From: Clostridia bacterium
GTDB lineage: Bacteria > Bacillota > Clostridia > Oscillospirales > Acutalibacteraceae
DNA: 46,995 bases
Reading direction: 5' to 3'
Assembly: GCA_017543285.1 (NCBI GenBank)
Contig: JAFYGK010000019.1
Coordinates: 1 to 46,995 of the forward strand
Within the stretch, counting starts at the first letter, position 1; every line of letters begins with the position of its first letter. Below are positions 8,751 to 16,833 of this stretch, in pieces. Made by a program: the position numbers and the translations under genes. Below the pieces are notes generated by a model that searched no databases, was not told the DNA's origin, and saw only the letters and a list, made by a program, of their open reading frames with translations.

Positions 8751-9473
8751 ATGAAAATACTGGCGCTTGAATGCTCGGCGGTTACCGCGAGCGCGGCCGT
8801 TTTGGACGACGGCAGACTGCTGAGCGAGGGATTTTTAAACGCCGGTCTGACCCACAGCCAGACGCTTATGCCGCTGTGCAGCAATGCCCTGAAATTGAGC
8901 GGCACGGATATGGGAGACATTGACGTTATTGCCGTTTCCAACGGTCCTGGTTCATTCACCGGCATAAGAATAGGCGTTGCCGCCGCGAAGGGGCTGGGCT
9001 TTGCAGAAGATATAAAATGCGTAGGAGTTTCCACCCTCGACGCGATAGCGCACAACTTTACTGAGGACGCGATTGTCTGCGCGGTTATGGATGCGCGCCG
9101 GAATCAGTTTTACAACGCGCTGTTCAGGATAGAAAACGGAGCGATAACCCGGCTGTGCGAGGACAGAGCCGTTGCCGCCGCCGACCTTTTCTCCGAGCTT
9201 TGCTGCTGCGGAGAAAAAATCATTATTGCCGGAGACGGAGCCGGGCTGTGTGTCAGACTGATAGAAAAAAACGGCTTCAGCGGAAAATTTAATTACGTGA
9301 TCGCGCCGGAGAATCTAAGGTATCAGAGGGGATATTCTGTCGGCGCAGCGGCCGTCGACTTTATAAAAAACGGCGGGCAGCCGATACCTCCCGAGCTTCT
9401 CGTTCCAACGTATCTGCGCCCGTCACAGGCGGAAAGAGAGCTTTCGCTCAAAAAGAAAAAAACCGCGGTTTGA
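8751..9473 (+). CDS. tsaB: tRNA t6A synthesis protein TsaB
   Basis: A 240-residue inactive ASKHA-fold protein that scaffolds TsaD and TsaE in t6A synthesis. The N-terminal MKILALECSA segment, AGLTHSQTLMP and NGPGSFTGIRIG are family marks. The C-terminal part is divergent, as usual. Start at 8751 is set by GGAAGGATGATAAG just upstream, which overlaps the tsaE stop, so translation is likely coupled. In many Firmicutes rimI and tsaD follow tsaB; here rpiB follows instead. Confidence 0.93.
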   Translation: MKILALECSAVTASAAVLDDGRLLSEGFLNAGLTHSQTLMPLCSNALKLSGTDMGDIDVIAVSNGPGSFTGIRIGVAAAKGLGFAEDIKCVGVSTLDAIAHNFTEDAIVCAVMDARRNQFYNALFRIENGAITRLCEDRAVAAADLFSELCCCGEKIIIAGDGAGLCVRLIEKNGFSGKFNYVIAPENLRYQRGYSVGAAAVDFIKNGGQPIPPELLVPTYLRPSQAERELSLKKKKTAV

Positions 9474-9527
9474 CTGCCGCGCAAAACATCAAACAAAACA
9501 TGCTGCTAAAGAAAGGAAACACAGAAA

Positions 9528-9974
9528 ATGATCGCTTTGGGTTCAGACCATGCAGGCTTTCCGCTCAAGGAGGAAATAAGAGCCTGGCTTGACGAAAACG
9601 GATATGAATACAAGGATTTCGGCGTTTACAATACCGATCGCGCCGATTATCCGGTGTACGGTGCAAGAGTGGCAAGAGCAGTTGCCTCCGGTGAATATGA
9701 AAAGGGAATACTCTGCTGCGGAACCGGAATCGGAATCTCAATAGCCGCCAATAAAGTAGACGGTATACGCGCTGCATGCTGCTCCGACTATTTTTCCGCA
9801 AAGTACACAAGAGCACACAACGACGCCAACATCCTCTGCATGGGCGCGAGGGTTATCGGCGGCGGGGCCGCCTGCGAGCTGGTCAATGTATTCCTCAATA
9901 CCGGGTTTGAGGGCGGACGACACGCGGACAGAATAGCGCTGTTCAAAAAGATAGAAAACGGTGAGGAGCTTTAA
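9528..9974 (+). CDS. rpiB: Ribose-5-phosphate isomerase B
   Basis: A 148-residue enzyme interconverting ribose 5-phosphate and ribulose 5-phosphate in the pentose phosphate pathway; some relatives act on galactose or allose phosphates. The start GSDHAG (residues 5-10) and the active-site stretch CCGTGIGISIAANK (from 63) are intact, as is HNDANILCMGARV. Length is normal. It is preceded by GAAAGGAAA and a 54-bp gap from tsaB. Confidence 0.95.
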   Translation: MIALGSDHAGFPLKEEIRAWLDENGYEYKDFGVYNTDRADYPVYGARVARAVASGEYEKGILCCGTGIGISIAANKVDGIRAACCSDYFSAKYTRAHNDANILCMGARVIGGGAACELVNVFLNTGFEGGRHADRIALFKKIENGEEL

Positions 9975-10066
9975 ACAAAAGCCCTGCCGCTTCCGCCGGC
10001 GGAACGTCCGGCAAAATGCCGCCGTCCGGAAAGCCCCGGAGCGTCTGCGGCGATACGGAGACAAAA

Positions 10067-11410
10067 ATGAAGAAATTTTTACCAGCTAAAATACTGACGT
10101 CGGCGCTGCTGGCTCTGTGCTTTCTGCTGACCGGCTGCTTTTTTGCCGCCGGAGCATTGGAAAACCCGGAGGTACAGTCTGCGGCCGAAGGGGCGCCTTC
10201 CGATGCGCCCGCCGAAAACGGAGAAGCTCAGGTTGTTCTGCAGCGGGAAGACGGCGTCTTGTATGGAGCGGCCTCGGTGAGCGTAGTCACCGAGATCACG
10301 ACGCAGGACACTGTAAAGCGCACAATAGGATTTGAATTTGCCGATGCTGACGACCGGTTCTTATCAAAAGCACAGTCTGAAATCTGGCAGGCGCTGTCCG
10401 GACACGGTTCGTCTGTAAGCAGAGAGGGCGGCACGGTTTTTGCCGAGCTTGAAGCTGCGGCTGAGGTCATAACAGCCTTCACCGAAAACGCTCTTGACTG
10501 TACGGATGTGCTTTCCCTCAATGAAGACCACGGTGAAGATGCTTCGGCCGGCCGGCTTTTACTGACCGAAAGACTGCTTTTTCCCTCTCCGGTTGAGGTA
10601 AGCTACTGTATAACAAACAACGACAGCTTTGCCGTCAGCGACATCCGCGGCACCGTGGAAGGCATACTGAGCCCGACCGAAAAGGACGGCAGCTCGTGGT
10701 ATCTGTTTGCCAACGGCAGGACTCTTGAGACCGAGTGCTCCATAGAGCGCAGAAGCAGCACAACGGATATTCTCATCACTCTGGAAAATAAAGGAGCCGG
10801 AAGGTTTAAAAGGCAATACGTTTTTACCTTTGGCAATATAAGCCGCGGCACTCTTGAGTCATTGGCGGCGTCCCTTAACGAAAGGGCGCAGGAACAGGTC
10901 TGCTCGGTCAGTGATTCGGTTCTGAATGTTGACTTCGAAGGGAATGTCGACAAGCTCAATACGCTGTCATCCCGTCTTTTCGGACAGGAAAACCGGCTGG
11001 AATACACCGTTGACTACAATGCGCTGCAGCCGGAAAACCGGTATTCCCTCAAGGATAATATTCTTCTCAGCGCGGATGTTTACACTTCCGGACGTTCGGG
11101 CGAAATACAGTACAGCTTTTCCGGGCACGGCAATGGCTCGGAGATCAAAACAACCGTCGCCAACGGTTCCTTTGCAGAGGCTTCGGGAACCGAGGAAAAC
11201 GCATATGCGTATCTGCTGTGGGCAATATTCGCGTTTGCGGCAATTCTTTTCATAACCGTATTTGTTCTGATGCTGCGGCGCAGGGTAAAAAGAAGGGCGC
11301 CCAAGGTCGTAGTTCCTCAGGGCGGATATATCACGTCGGGCGGCGTAACGGTGCTTCCGTCGTCGATGGCTTTGTCACGCGAGGATGTAAAAAATGAAAG
11401 TCCGGATTGA
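10067..11410 (+). CDS. Large membrane-tethered lipoprotein of unknown function
   Basis: A 447-residue protein. Signal peptide with lipobox FLLTGC (Cys at ~24) indicates a lipidated surface protein. A long extracytoplasmic region rich in Ser, Glu and Asp follows. Near the C-terminus there is a TM helix (about residues 385-405) followed by a basic segment RRRVKRRAPK. The protein would therefore be tethered at both ends, which is unusual. No family was recognised. The start at 10067 precedes MKKF and follows ACGGAGAC; an earlier in-frame ATG at 10016 would hide the signal peptide. Confidence 0.75.
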   Translation: MKKFLPAKILTSALLALCFLLTGCFFAAGALENPEVQSAAEGAPSDAPAENGEAQVVLQREDGVLYGAASVSVVTEITTQDTVKRTIGFEFADADDRFLSKAQSEIWQALSGHGSSVSREGGTVFAELEAAAEVITAFTENALDCTDVLSLNEDHGEDASAGRLLLTERLLFPSPVEVSYCITNNDSFAVSDIRGTVEGILSPTEKDGSSWYLFANGRTLETECSIERRSSTTDILITLENKGAGRFKRQYVFTFGNISRGTLESLAASLNERAQEQVCSVSDSVLNVDFEGNVDKLNTLSSRLFGQENRLEYTVDYNALQPENRYSLKDNILLSADVYTSGRSGEIQYSFSGHGNGSEIKTTVANGSFAEASGTEENAYAYLLWAIFAFAAILFITVFVLMLRRRVKRRAPKVVVPQGGYITSGGVTVLPSSMALSREDVKNESPD

Positions 11411-11520
11411 CAAAGCTCTGCTAAAGATGTATTATACGTTTTATACGTTGTATCAAAAGGTTTATTTGCGTAAACCGATAATAACAGATCATTCAGAATT
11501 TGAAAGGGGTTTTACCTATA

Positions 11521-12921
11521 ATGGATCCTGACAGTACATTTAATCTACTGTCCGCCGCCGCAAACACATCCGTGCAATCGGATCAGGGAAACGTCTGGCT
11601 CAGGCTCTTGCTGCTCGTAGTTCTTATAGCCTGCAACGCGTTTTTTGCCGCTTCCGAGATAGCCATAATATCTCTAAACGATAATAAGCTAAAGCAGGAC
11701 GCAAAGCAGGGGAATAAGAAGGCAAAGCGCCTTGTAAAGCTGACAGGCAACCCCAGCGCATTCCTTGCGACAATCCAGGTCGGAGTAACCCTGTCGGGAT
11801 TTCTTGCATCGGCCGTTGCCGCGACCAGTTTCGCGAAAATGATAACCAACGCTCTGTCGCCGTCATTTCCCCAGTACAGATCCCTAATATCCGGCGTTTC
11901 AACTGTTGTTATCACGATAATACTTTCCTTTGTGACGCTGGTATTCGGCGAGCTTGTTCCCAAGCGCATCGCCATGAAGAAATACGAGAAAATCTCCTAT
12001 TCGGTTTCCGGCGTGCTGTCCTTTATCAAGGCGGTCACAAAGCCGTTTATCATCCTTCTTACGGCGGCGACAAACGGAATAGTCAGGCTGCTCGGCTTTG
12101 ACCCCAACGAAAACAAAGAGATAGTCACCGAGGAGGAAATAATGATGATGGTTGACGCCGGCGAAGAAGAAGGCGTCATAGAGGAAAGCGAACGCGAAAT
12201 GATAAGCAACATTTTCGAGTTCGACGACACCACCGTTGAGGAGATAATGACACACCGCACCGAGATAGTCGGCGTTGAGGACACCGGTACGATAGCCGAT
12301 GCAGTCAGAATCTCCATGGAAGAGGGCTATTCGAGAATCCCTGTTTACAGGGAGGATATGGACAACATCCTCGGCATTATTTATGTAAAAGATCTGCTCA
12401 GGTTCATCGGCAGAAAGATACCCGACAATGTTTCGCTGACCTCCTTCATGCATAAGCCGTATTATATCCCCGAAGCCAAAAAGTGCAGCGAGCTTTTCGA
12501 CGAAATGACGGCGCGCAAGGTGCATATCGCGGTCATAGTTGATGAATACGGCGGTACATCGGGCATAATCACAATGGAGGACCTGCTTGAAAGCATAGTG
12601 GGAAATATACAGGATGAATTTGACGACGAGGAAGAGGAAATGGTGCAGGTGGACGACACCACATTCACCGTGGACGGCGCGACGAACATAGACGAGGTCT
12701 GCGATCTGCTTGAGATCAATCTTCCCGAGGGCGATTACGATTCTATCGGCGGATTTATTCTGGATAAGATAAAACGCATACCGTCGCCAGACGAGCATCC
12801 GGTCGTAGAGTACGCGGGAGCGACCTTCACCGTTACCGAAGTGGATGAGAGAAGGATAGCAAAAATCAAGATAGTCCGCCCTCAGCCAAAAAGAGATGAT
12901 GGAAATGATGACGGGGAATAA
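11521..12921 (+). CDS. CNNM/CorC-type transporter with CBS domains (HlyC family)
   Basis: A 466-residue protein with three parts. The N-terminal DUF21/CNNM membrane domain (about 20-200) has helices starting LRLLLLVVLIACNAFFAASE. Two CBS domains follow (about 220-345, including EIMTHRTEI and DILGIIYVKDLL-like segments). The C-terminal HlyC/CorC domain is at about 370-455. Family members are linked to Mg2+ or Na+ export and divalent-cation resistance; the older haemolysin name is not supported by mechanism. ATG at 11521 follows GAAAGGGG. A strong terminator follows at 12937. Confidence 0.9.
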   Translation: MDPDSTFNLLSAAANTSVQSDQGNVWLRLLLLVVLIACNAFFAASEIAIISLNDNKLKQDAKQGNKKAKRLVKLTGNPSAFLATIQVGVTLSGFLASAVAATSFAKMITNALSPSFPQYRSLISGVSTVVITIILSFVTLVFGELVPKRIAMKKYEKISYSVSGVLSFIKAVTKPFIILLTAATNGIVRLLGFDPNENKEIVTEEEIMMMVDAGEEEGVIEESEREMISNIFEFDDTTVEEIMTHRTEIVGVEDTGTIADAVRISMEEGYSRIPVYREDMDNILGIIYVKDLLRFIGRKIPDNVSLTSFMHKPYYIPEAKKCSELFDEMTARKVHIAVIVDEYGGTSGIITMEDLLESIVGNIQDEFDDEEEEMVQVDDTTFTVDGATNIDEVCDLLEINLPEGDYDSIGGFILDKIKRIPSPDEHPVVEYAGATFTVTEVDERRIAKIKIVRPQPKRDDGNDDGE

Positions 12922-12936
12922 TACCCGATATACCGT

Positions 12937-12970
12937 AAAACAGGCGTTCCGATCGGAGCGCCTGTTTTAA
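12937..12970 (+). terminator. Terminator after the CNNM gene
   Basis: AAAACAGGCG (12937-12946) pairs with CGCCTGTTTT (12959-12968); the inner bases are self-complementary around GATC. It ends the + transcript. Confidence 0.8.
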
Positions 12971-13021
12971 GATGACCGGCTGTTGCCCGATATGCCGACA
13001 ATACAGCAGGATAATCATATA

Positions 13022-13062
13022 AAAACTGCCCGACCGTCCGGAAGGGACGGTCGGGCAGTTTT
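13022..13062 (-). terminator. Terminator after carD
   Basis: A near-perfect 18-bp stem (13022-13039 with 13045-13062) with a T run on the minus strand. It separates the convergent CNNM and carD transcripts and could work from both sides. Confidence 0.85.
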
Positions 13063-13077
13063 ACTTTGCCGTATTGT

Positions 13078-13569
13078 CTATGCGTTTTTTCTGCTCGATA
13101 CGAACTCATCCACCTGCTCGGGACGGATATTCAGCACGAAGGCAAACTCCTCGTCAAGCAGTTTTTTTGCCGTTTCAAGGAAATACTCATCGCACTTGTG
13201 AAGACGGAACCGGCCGTCCCGCTTGTGTCCGATCAGAGCGGAAACGACGGAGGCTGCCTCCGCCCTGTCTCCGCTGTTCAGTATGCGGCGATACTCCTCG
13301 CGGCGCAGTTGGTCATCCAGACTGAAAATAACGGAGTGATCTTTTGTCGAACCGATCGCGTCCATTATCTGCTGCTCAGACATAAGAGGACGCATTTTTG
13401 AAACCAGACTTTCGCTGCTTGTCGGTACATATACGGTGGAATTACCCTGAAAAACGGGCCTCAGAACGTAATATTCCACACTTTGCTGTCCGAAATTTCT
13501 GATTTGAGTTGACTCTATCCTGCAAACTCCGTATTTGCCGTACAAAACGGCATCATCCTTTTTAAACAT
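13078..13569 (-). CDS. carD: CarD/CdnL-family RNA polymerase-binding regulator
   Basis: A 163-residue protein. The N-terminal CarD/TRCF-RID domain (about 1-65, MFKKDDAVLYGKYGVCRIE) binds the RNA polymerase beta subunit, and the helical C-terminal part (~75-160) contacts promoter DNA. The family stabilises open complexes at rRNA and other promoters. Start is fixed by GGAGATTTT immediately upstream. It has its own promoter (13618-13647) and terminator. Confidence 0.9.
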   Translation of the reverse strand: MFKKDDAVLYGKYGVCRIESTQIRNFGQQSVEYYVLRPVFQGNSTVYVPTSSESLVSKMRPLMSEQQIMDAIGSTKDHSVIFSLDDQLRREEYRRILNSGDRAEAASVVSALIGHKRDGRFRLHKCDEYFLETAKKLLDEEFAFVLNIRPEQVDEFVSSRKNA

Positions 13570-13617
13570 AAAATCTCCGTTTCATTATCAGAATGCGCAT
13601 AATCTTTCGTTAAAACA

Positions 13618-13647
13618 ATTATATCATTTTTTCTGAGAAATTGTCAT
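13618..13647 (-). promoter_or_regulatory. Sigma-A promoter for carD
   Basis: On the minus strand ATGACA (13642-13647), 18-bp spacer and TATAAT (13618-13623), ~50 bp upstream of the carD start. Confidence 0.7.
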
Positions 13648-13712
13648 AGGCATTTTAGATAAAAATCGGGAGAAAGCAGGACCGTGCAGGAGAGAAATCT
13701 GCCGGATGATTA

Positions 13713-14186
13713 TCAGCGGTTGAGCAGATAAACACCCAGATTAAGATATCCGGCAAACGTGAGCCAGATAAGGTAGGGCACGTTAAGCCACGCCGCGGCC
13801 TTGCTAATCGGGTAAAACAGCTTTATCATGCAAAACACAAGCAGCCACAGCAGCACCAGCCATAAAAACGATGCAAGATAGGCTTCTTTGTTAAAAAACA
13901 GCAGCGGCCAGATTATATTTACGATAAGCTGCAAAAAGTAGACGGCGACCGGCTTTACGGTCTGCGCGCTTTTGTCCTCGGCTACAAGATAAAAGGAAAT
14001 ACCCATCAGTATGTAAAGAACCGTCCATACTATCGGGAATACTATGCCCGGCGGTGAAAGAGGCGGTTCGGTAAAGCTGTCATACCGCTCCATTGCCCGA
14101 CCGGTAAGAAGAGATGACGCTGCGCCGGCGATAAGAGGGATGGCTATGGATGCGGCAAGTCTTAACGCATTATTTGCCCTTTTCAA
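13713..14186 (-). CDS. tspO: TspO/MBR-family membrane protein
   Basis: A 157-residue five-helix membrane protein. Family members bind porphyrins and steroids and take part in tetrapyrrole handling or stress control. PPLSPPGIVFPIVWTVLY and the WPLLFF region are hallmark segments. The start is taken as TTG at 14186 because GGGAG lies nine bases upstream and this gives the usual family length; an in-frame ATG at 14252 would add 22 residues and precede the promoter-like sequence. It lies between carD and rubredoxin on the same strand. Confidence 0.85.
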   Translation of the reverse strand: MKRANNALRLAASIAIPLIAGAASSLLTGRAMERYDSFTEPPLSPPGIVFPIVWTVLYILMGISFYLVAEDKSAQTVKPVAVYFLQLIVNIIWPLLFFNKEAYLASFLWLVLLWLLVFCMIKLFYPISKAAAWLNVPYLIWLTFAGYLNLGVYLLNR

Positions 14187-14216
14187 ATCAATACGCTCCC
14201 TTTCGGCATTTTTATG

Positions 14217-14245
14217 GTAATAGTTATGCCGGAAAAGAGCGTAAA
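14217..14245 (-). promoter_or_regulatory. Candidate promoter for tspO
   Basis: On the minus strand TTTACG (14240-14245), 17-bp spacer and TATTAC (14217-14222). It abuts the rubredoxin terminator. Moderate match only. Confidence 0.45.
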
Positions 14246-14249
14246 ATAA

Positions 14250-14284
14250 CAACAGCCCGCGTAAAAATATGCCGCAGGCTGTTG
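14250..14284 (-). terminator. Terminator after rubredoxin
   Basis: An 11-bp stem (14250-14260 with 14274-14284, one wobble) followed on the minus strand by a T-rich stretch. Confidence 0.6.
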
Positions 14285-14304
14285 CTGTTCCTTAATAATT
14301 CCGA

Positions 14305-14463
14305 TCAATCCTCGGCCTCAAACATATCCTTGCCGACAGAGCAGAGAGGACACTCAAAGTCGTCGGGGAGATCTTCCCATTTTGTGCCGGGAGCGATGCC
14401 GTTATCGGGATCTCCTAAAGTCTCGTCGTATACATAGCCGCATACAGTGCATACATATTTCAT
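14305..14463 (-). CDS. Rubredoxin
   Basis: A 52-residue one-iron electron carrier of anaerobes, acting with rubrerythrin, superoxide reductase or flavoproteins in oxygen and peroxide detoxification. The iron ligands are all present: CTVCG (C5, C8) and CPLC (C38, C41). The [20 protein letters not shown] segment is classic. GGAG lies seven bases upstream of ATG (14463). A consensus promoter and a terminator bracket it, so it is a single-gene unit. Confidence 0.97.
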   Translation of the reverse strand: MKYVCTVCGYVYDETLGDPDNGIAPGTKWEDLPDDFECPLCSVGKDMFEAED

Positions 14464-14800
14464 AGTTTTGCTCCTTATTGTTTATTTCCGTGTGAAAAAC
14501 GGATAACCGGCGGCTTGCGCCCGCAGGGTGATCTGTTCCGCCTTCAGTGATATTTTACACGGTGTTTGTCCGGGTGTCAAGTAAAGAAATTTTTAATATA
14601 ATGAATAGCGGACAAGTGAGCTGTCCAGCTCCGTCGCCGCGGCAGAATAAACACAACCGGGTACCGTCAAAGCAAAAATGCCGCAAAAAAATCTCAGGAA
14701 TGATTATTGAGGCATTTTGCGGGCAAAAATATCATTGCAGAGCAAAAGCGTCTTTTGCGCGCGGCTTTGATACTTAAAGCAGGTACGGAGTGCATAAATC
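14464..14800. other. Gene-free stretch upstream of mazF
   Basis: It holds the rubredoxin promoter (minus strand, 14552-14580). On the + strand TGTCAA and TATAAT (14596-14601) are 16 bp apart, but they lie over 200 bp from mazF. A small hairpin, GCAAAAG/CTTTTGC, is at 14742-14758. No credible antitoxin gene is visible before mazF. Confidence 0.5.
14552..14580 (-). promoter_or_regulatory. Sigma-A promoter for rubredoxin
   Basis: On the minus strand a perfect TTGACA (14575-14580), 17-bp spacer and TAAAAT (14552-14557), ~90 bp upstream of the rubredoxin start. Confidence 0.78.
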
Positions 14801-15142
14801 ATGAGCGTAAACAGAGGAGATATTTATTATGCCGATCTGAGTCCCGTCATCGGCTCGGAGCAAGGAGGAATACGCCCTGTACTGATCGTGCAGAACGACG
14901 TGGGCAACAAATACAGTCCGACTGTTATCGCGGCAGCGATAACAAGTCGGAAGGACAAAACGAAGCTGCCTACTCACATTGAGCTTAATGCCGATTCAAC
15001 CGGGCTCCAAAGGGATTCCATTGTGCTGCTCGAGCAGATACGCACGCTGGATAAGCGCAGGCTGAAGGAGCATATGGGAAGGCTGGATGAAAACTCCATG
15101 CGCGAGGTAAACGCGGCGCTTTCCATCAGCTTCGGGCTGTGA
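14801..15142 (+). CDS. mazF: MazF/PemK-family endoribonuclease toxin
   Basis: A 113-residue protein of the NdoA/MazF type, which cuts mRNA at short sequences. [28 protein letters not shown] and the C-terminal half ([13 protein letters not shown]) are typical. MazF toxins are normally preceded by a MazE-like antitoxin, with alr upstream in many Firmicutes. Here neither is present: the preceding + strand sequence has no antitoxin-like frame. It may be solitary, with control elsewhere. The ribosome site ACGGAG at 14785 is somewhat distant. A terminator follows. Confidence 0.9.
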   Translation: MSVNRGDIYYADLSPVIGSEQGGIRPVLIVQNDVGNKYSPTVIAAAITSRKDKTKLPTHIELNADSTGLQRDSIVLLEQIRTLDKRRLKEHMGRLDENSMREVNAALSISFGL

Positions 15143-15171
15143 CCGCGGGGATCAATAGGATAATAATTCGG

Positions 15172-15207
15172 ACAGGACTGTCGGCTTTTGCGGCGGTCCT
15201 GTTTTTT
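15172..15207 (+). terminator. Terminator after mazF
   Basis: ACAGGAC (15172-15178) pairs with GTCCTGT (15196-15202) around a partly paired loop, followed by TTTTTT. Confidence 0.75.
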
Positions 15208-15257
15208 GCGTGCATATACTGCTTTATTCCGCAAAACAGAAATGAGGATAATTTATA

Positions 15258-15285
15258 TTGACTTTTTTCGTATATATTATATAAT
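15258..15285 (+). promoter_or_regulatory. Sigma-A promoter for the NSS transporter
   Basis: TTGACT (15258-15263), 16-bp spacer and TATAAT (15280-15285) in a very AT-rich setting, ~40 bp upstream of the GTG start. Confidence 0.78.
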
Positions 15286-15325
15286 AAAAATATACACTTT
15301 TTGCATAAAACAGGGGGTTTGTATT

Positions 15326-16684
15326 GTGGAAAGAGAAAAATTCAGATCGAGGCTCGGATTCCTGCTTGTCAGCGCGGGCTGCGCCATAGGCATAGGCAAC
15401 GTATGGAAGTTTCCGTATATTGCCGGAGAAAACGGAGGCGGTGTTTTCGTCCTCATCTATCTGATATTTCTGGTCATCATGGGCATTCCGGTGCTGACCA
15501 TGGAGCTTGCCATGGGTCGCGCGAGCCGTCAGAGCGCCGTGCTTGCATACAAGAAGCTGGAGCCGAAAAATAGCAAATGGCACATTCACGGCTGGGTAAG
15601 CATTGCTGGCTGCTATCTTCTCATGATGTACTACACGACCGTTTCCGGCTGGATGGTCGATTACTGCTATAAATTTGCTGTCGGTCAGTTTGAGGGAGTC
15701 AGCCCGGAGGCGTCCGATTCGGTGTTCACGAATATGCTCAAAGACCCGGTTGAGCTGCTTATTTTCATGGGAATAACCGTTGTTCTGGGTTTCCTCGTTT
15801 GCAGCGGCGGTGTCAAAAAGGGCGTCGAGAGAATCACGAAGATCATGATGATCTGCCTGCTCGTGCTCATCGTTGTGCTTGCGGTACACAGCCTGACCCT
15901 CAAGGGCGCAGGCGACGGCCTGAAATTCTATCTGCTGCCCGACTTCTCCAGAGCAAGCGCGGCCGGATGGGGCAATGTAATAAGCGCCGCGATGAATCAG
16001 GCCTTCTTCACGCTGAGTCTCGGCATCGCCGCAATGGAGATATTCGGCAGCTATATGTCCAAGGATAACACTCTCGTCAGCGAATCGGTCAGGATAACCG
16101 GACTGGATACCTTTGTCGCCATAATGAGCGGTCTGATTATTTTCCCTGCATGCTTCAGCTACGGCGTTGAACCGGGTCAGGGTCCTGCACTGATCTTTAT
16201 GACTCTGCCGAGGATATTCATAAATATGCCGCTCGGAAGGGTTTGGGGCACGCTGTTCTTCCTCTTTATGAGCTTCGCAAGCCTTTCGACCGTCACGGCG
16301 GTCTTTGAGAATATTATTTCCAGCAGCATAGACAATTTCAAGTGGACGAGAAGAAAATCGGTGCTCATCAATTTCGTCGTGCTGTTTGTTCTCAGCATTC
16401 CCTGTCTGCTCGGCTACAATCTTCTCAGCGATGTACATCTTATTGCCGGAAAAGATATACTTGACACCGAAGATTTCATCGTCAGCAATATTCTTCTTCC
16501 GCTCGGCTCGCTGATATATGTTGTATTCTGCACGACGAAATTCGGCTGGGGCTTCGACAAGTATGCCGAGGAGGTCAACACCGGCAAGGGCATAAAGCTG
16601 TGGAGGGGACTCAAATACTATTTCAAATTTGTGCTGCCCATTATTATCCTTGTCATACTGGTCAACGGATTCATCGGCAAGTAA
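15326..16684 (+). CDS. Sodium-dependent NSS-family transporter
   Basis: A 452-residue LeuT-fold symporter that couples Na+ entry to uptake of an amino acid or amine. TM1 carries the unwound substrate and Na+ site GIGNVWKFPYIAGENGGG. About 11-12 helices are visible. GTG at 15326 follows CAGGGGG and places MEREKFRSRLGFLL at the N-terminus, as is usual; a longer frame would cross the promoter. Substrate cannot be read from sequence; MhsT/TnaT-type hydrophobic amino acids are the likeliest. It is monocistronic, between its own promoter and terminator. Confidence 0.92.
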   Translation: MEREKFRSRLGFLLVSAGCAIGIGNVWKFPYIAGENGGGVFVLIYLIFLVIMGIPVLTMELAMGRASRQSAVLAYKKLEPKNSKWHIHGWVSIAGCYLLMMYYTTVSGWMVDYCYKFAVGQFEGVSPEASDSVFTNMLKDPVELLIFMGITVVLGFLVCSGGVKKGVERITKIMMICLLVLIVVLAVHSLTLKGAGDGLKFYLLPDFSRASAAGWGNVISAAMNQAFFTLSLGIAAMEIFGSYMSKDNTLVSESVRITGLDTFVAIMSGLIIFPACFSYGVEPGQGPALIFMTLPRIFINMPLGRVWGTLFFLFMSFASLSTVTAVFENIISSSIDNFKWTRRKSVLINFVVLFVLSIPCLLGYNLLSDVHLIAGKDILDTEDFIVSNILLPLGSLIYVVFCTTKFGWGFDKYAEEVNTGKGIKLWRGLKYYFKFVLPIIILVILVNGFIGK

Positions 16685-16707
16685 AGATATTTATATTGCA
16701 CATAGGC

Positions 16708-16745
16708 AAAGACTCCTTCGGCGCGGACCGGAGGAGTCTTTTTTC
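16708..16745 (+). terminator. Terminator after the NSS transporter
   Basis: AAAGACTCCT pairs with AGGAGTCTTT around a loop with further TTCGG/CCGG pairing, followed by a T run. Confidence 0.85.
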
Positions 16746-16762
16746 ACGCTGTCGCAAAAGGC

Positions 16763-16812
16763 AAAAAAATCTCCGCTTAATAACCGGCGCGGCTGCCGGT
16801 CAAAAAACGGAG
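16763..16812 (-). terminator. Terminator after the acyl-CoA synthetase
   Basis: An inner stem ACCGGC/GCCGGT (16783-16788 with 16795-16800) lies inside CTCCG/CGGAG (16771-16775 with 16808-16812). Seven T follow on the minus strand. Confidence 0.7.
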
Positions 16813-16833
16813 AAGCTGTCAATTGTTGTATTG

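Noticed and set aside
9991..10004. Perfect palindrome TTCCGCCGGCGGAA after rpiB
   Set aside because: Short, GC-rich, no T run and not near a promoter; probably chance or a weak RNA stem.
14547..14777. A 76-codon frame before mazF as a possible antitoxin
   Set aside because: No antitoxin-like DNA-binding or MazE pattern, no ribosome site, composition unlike coding sequence.
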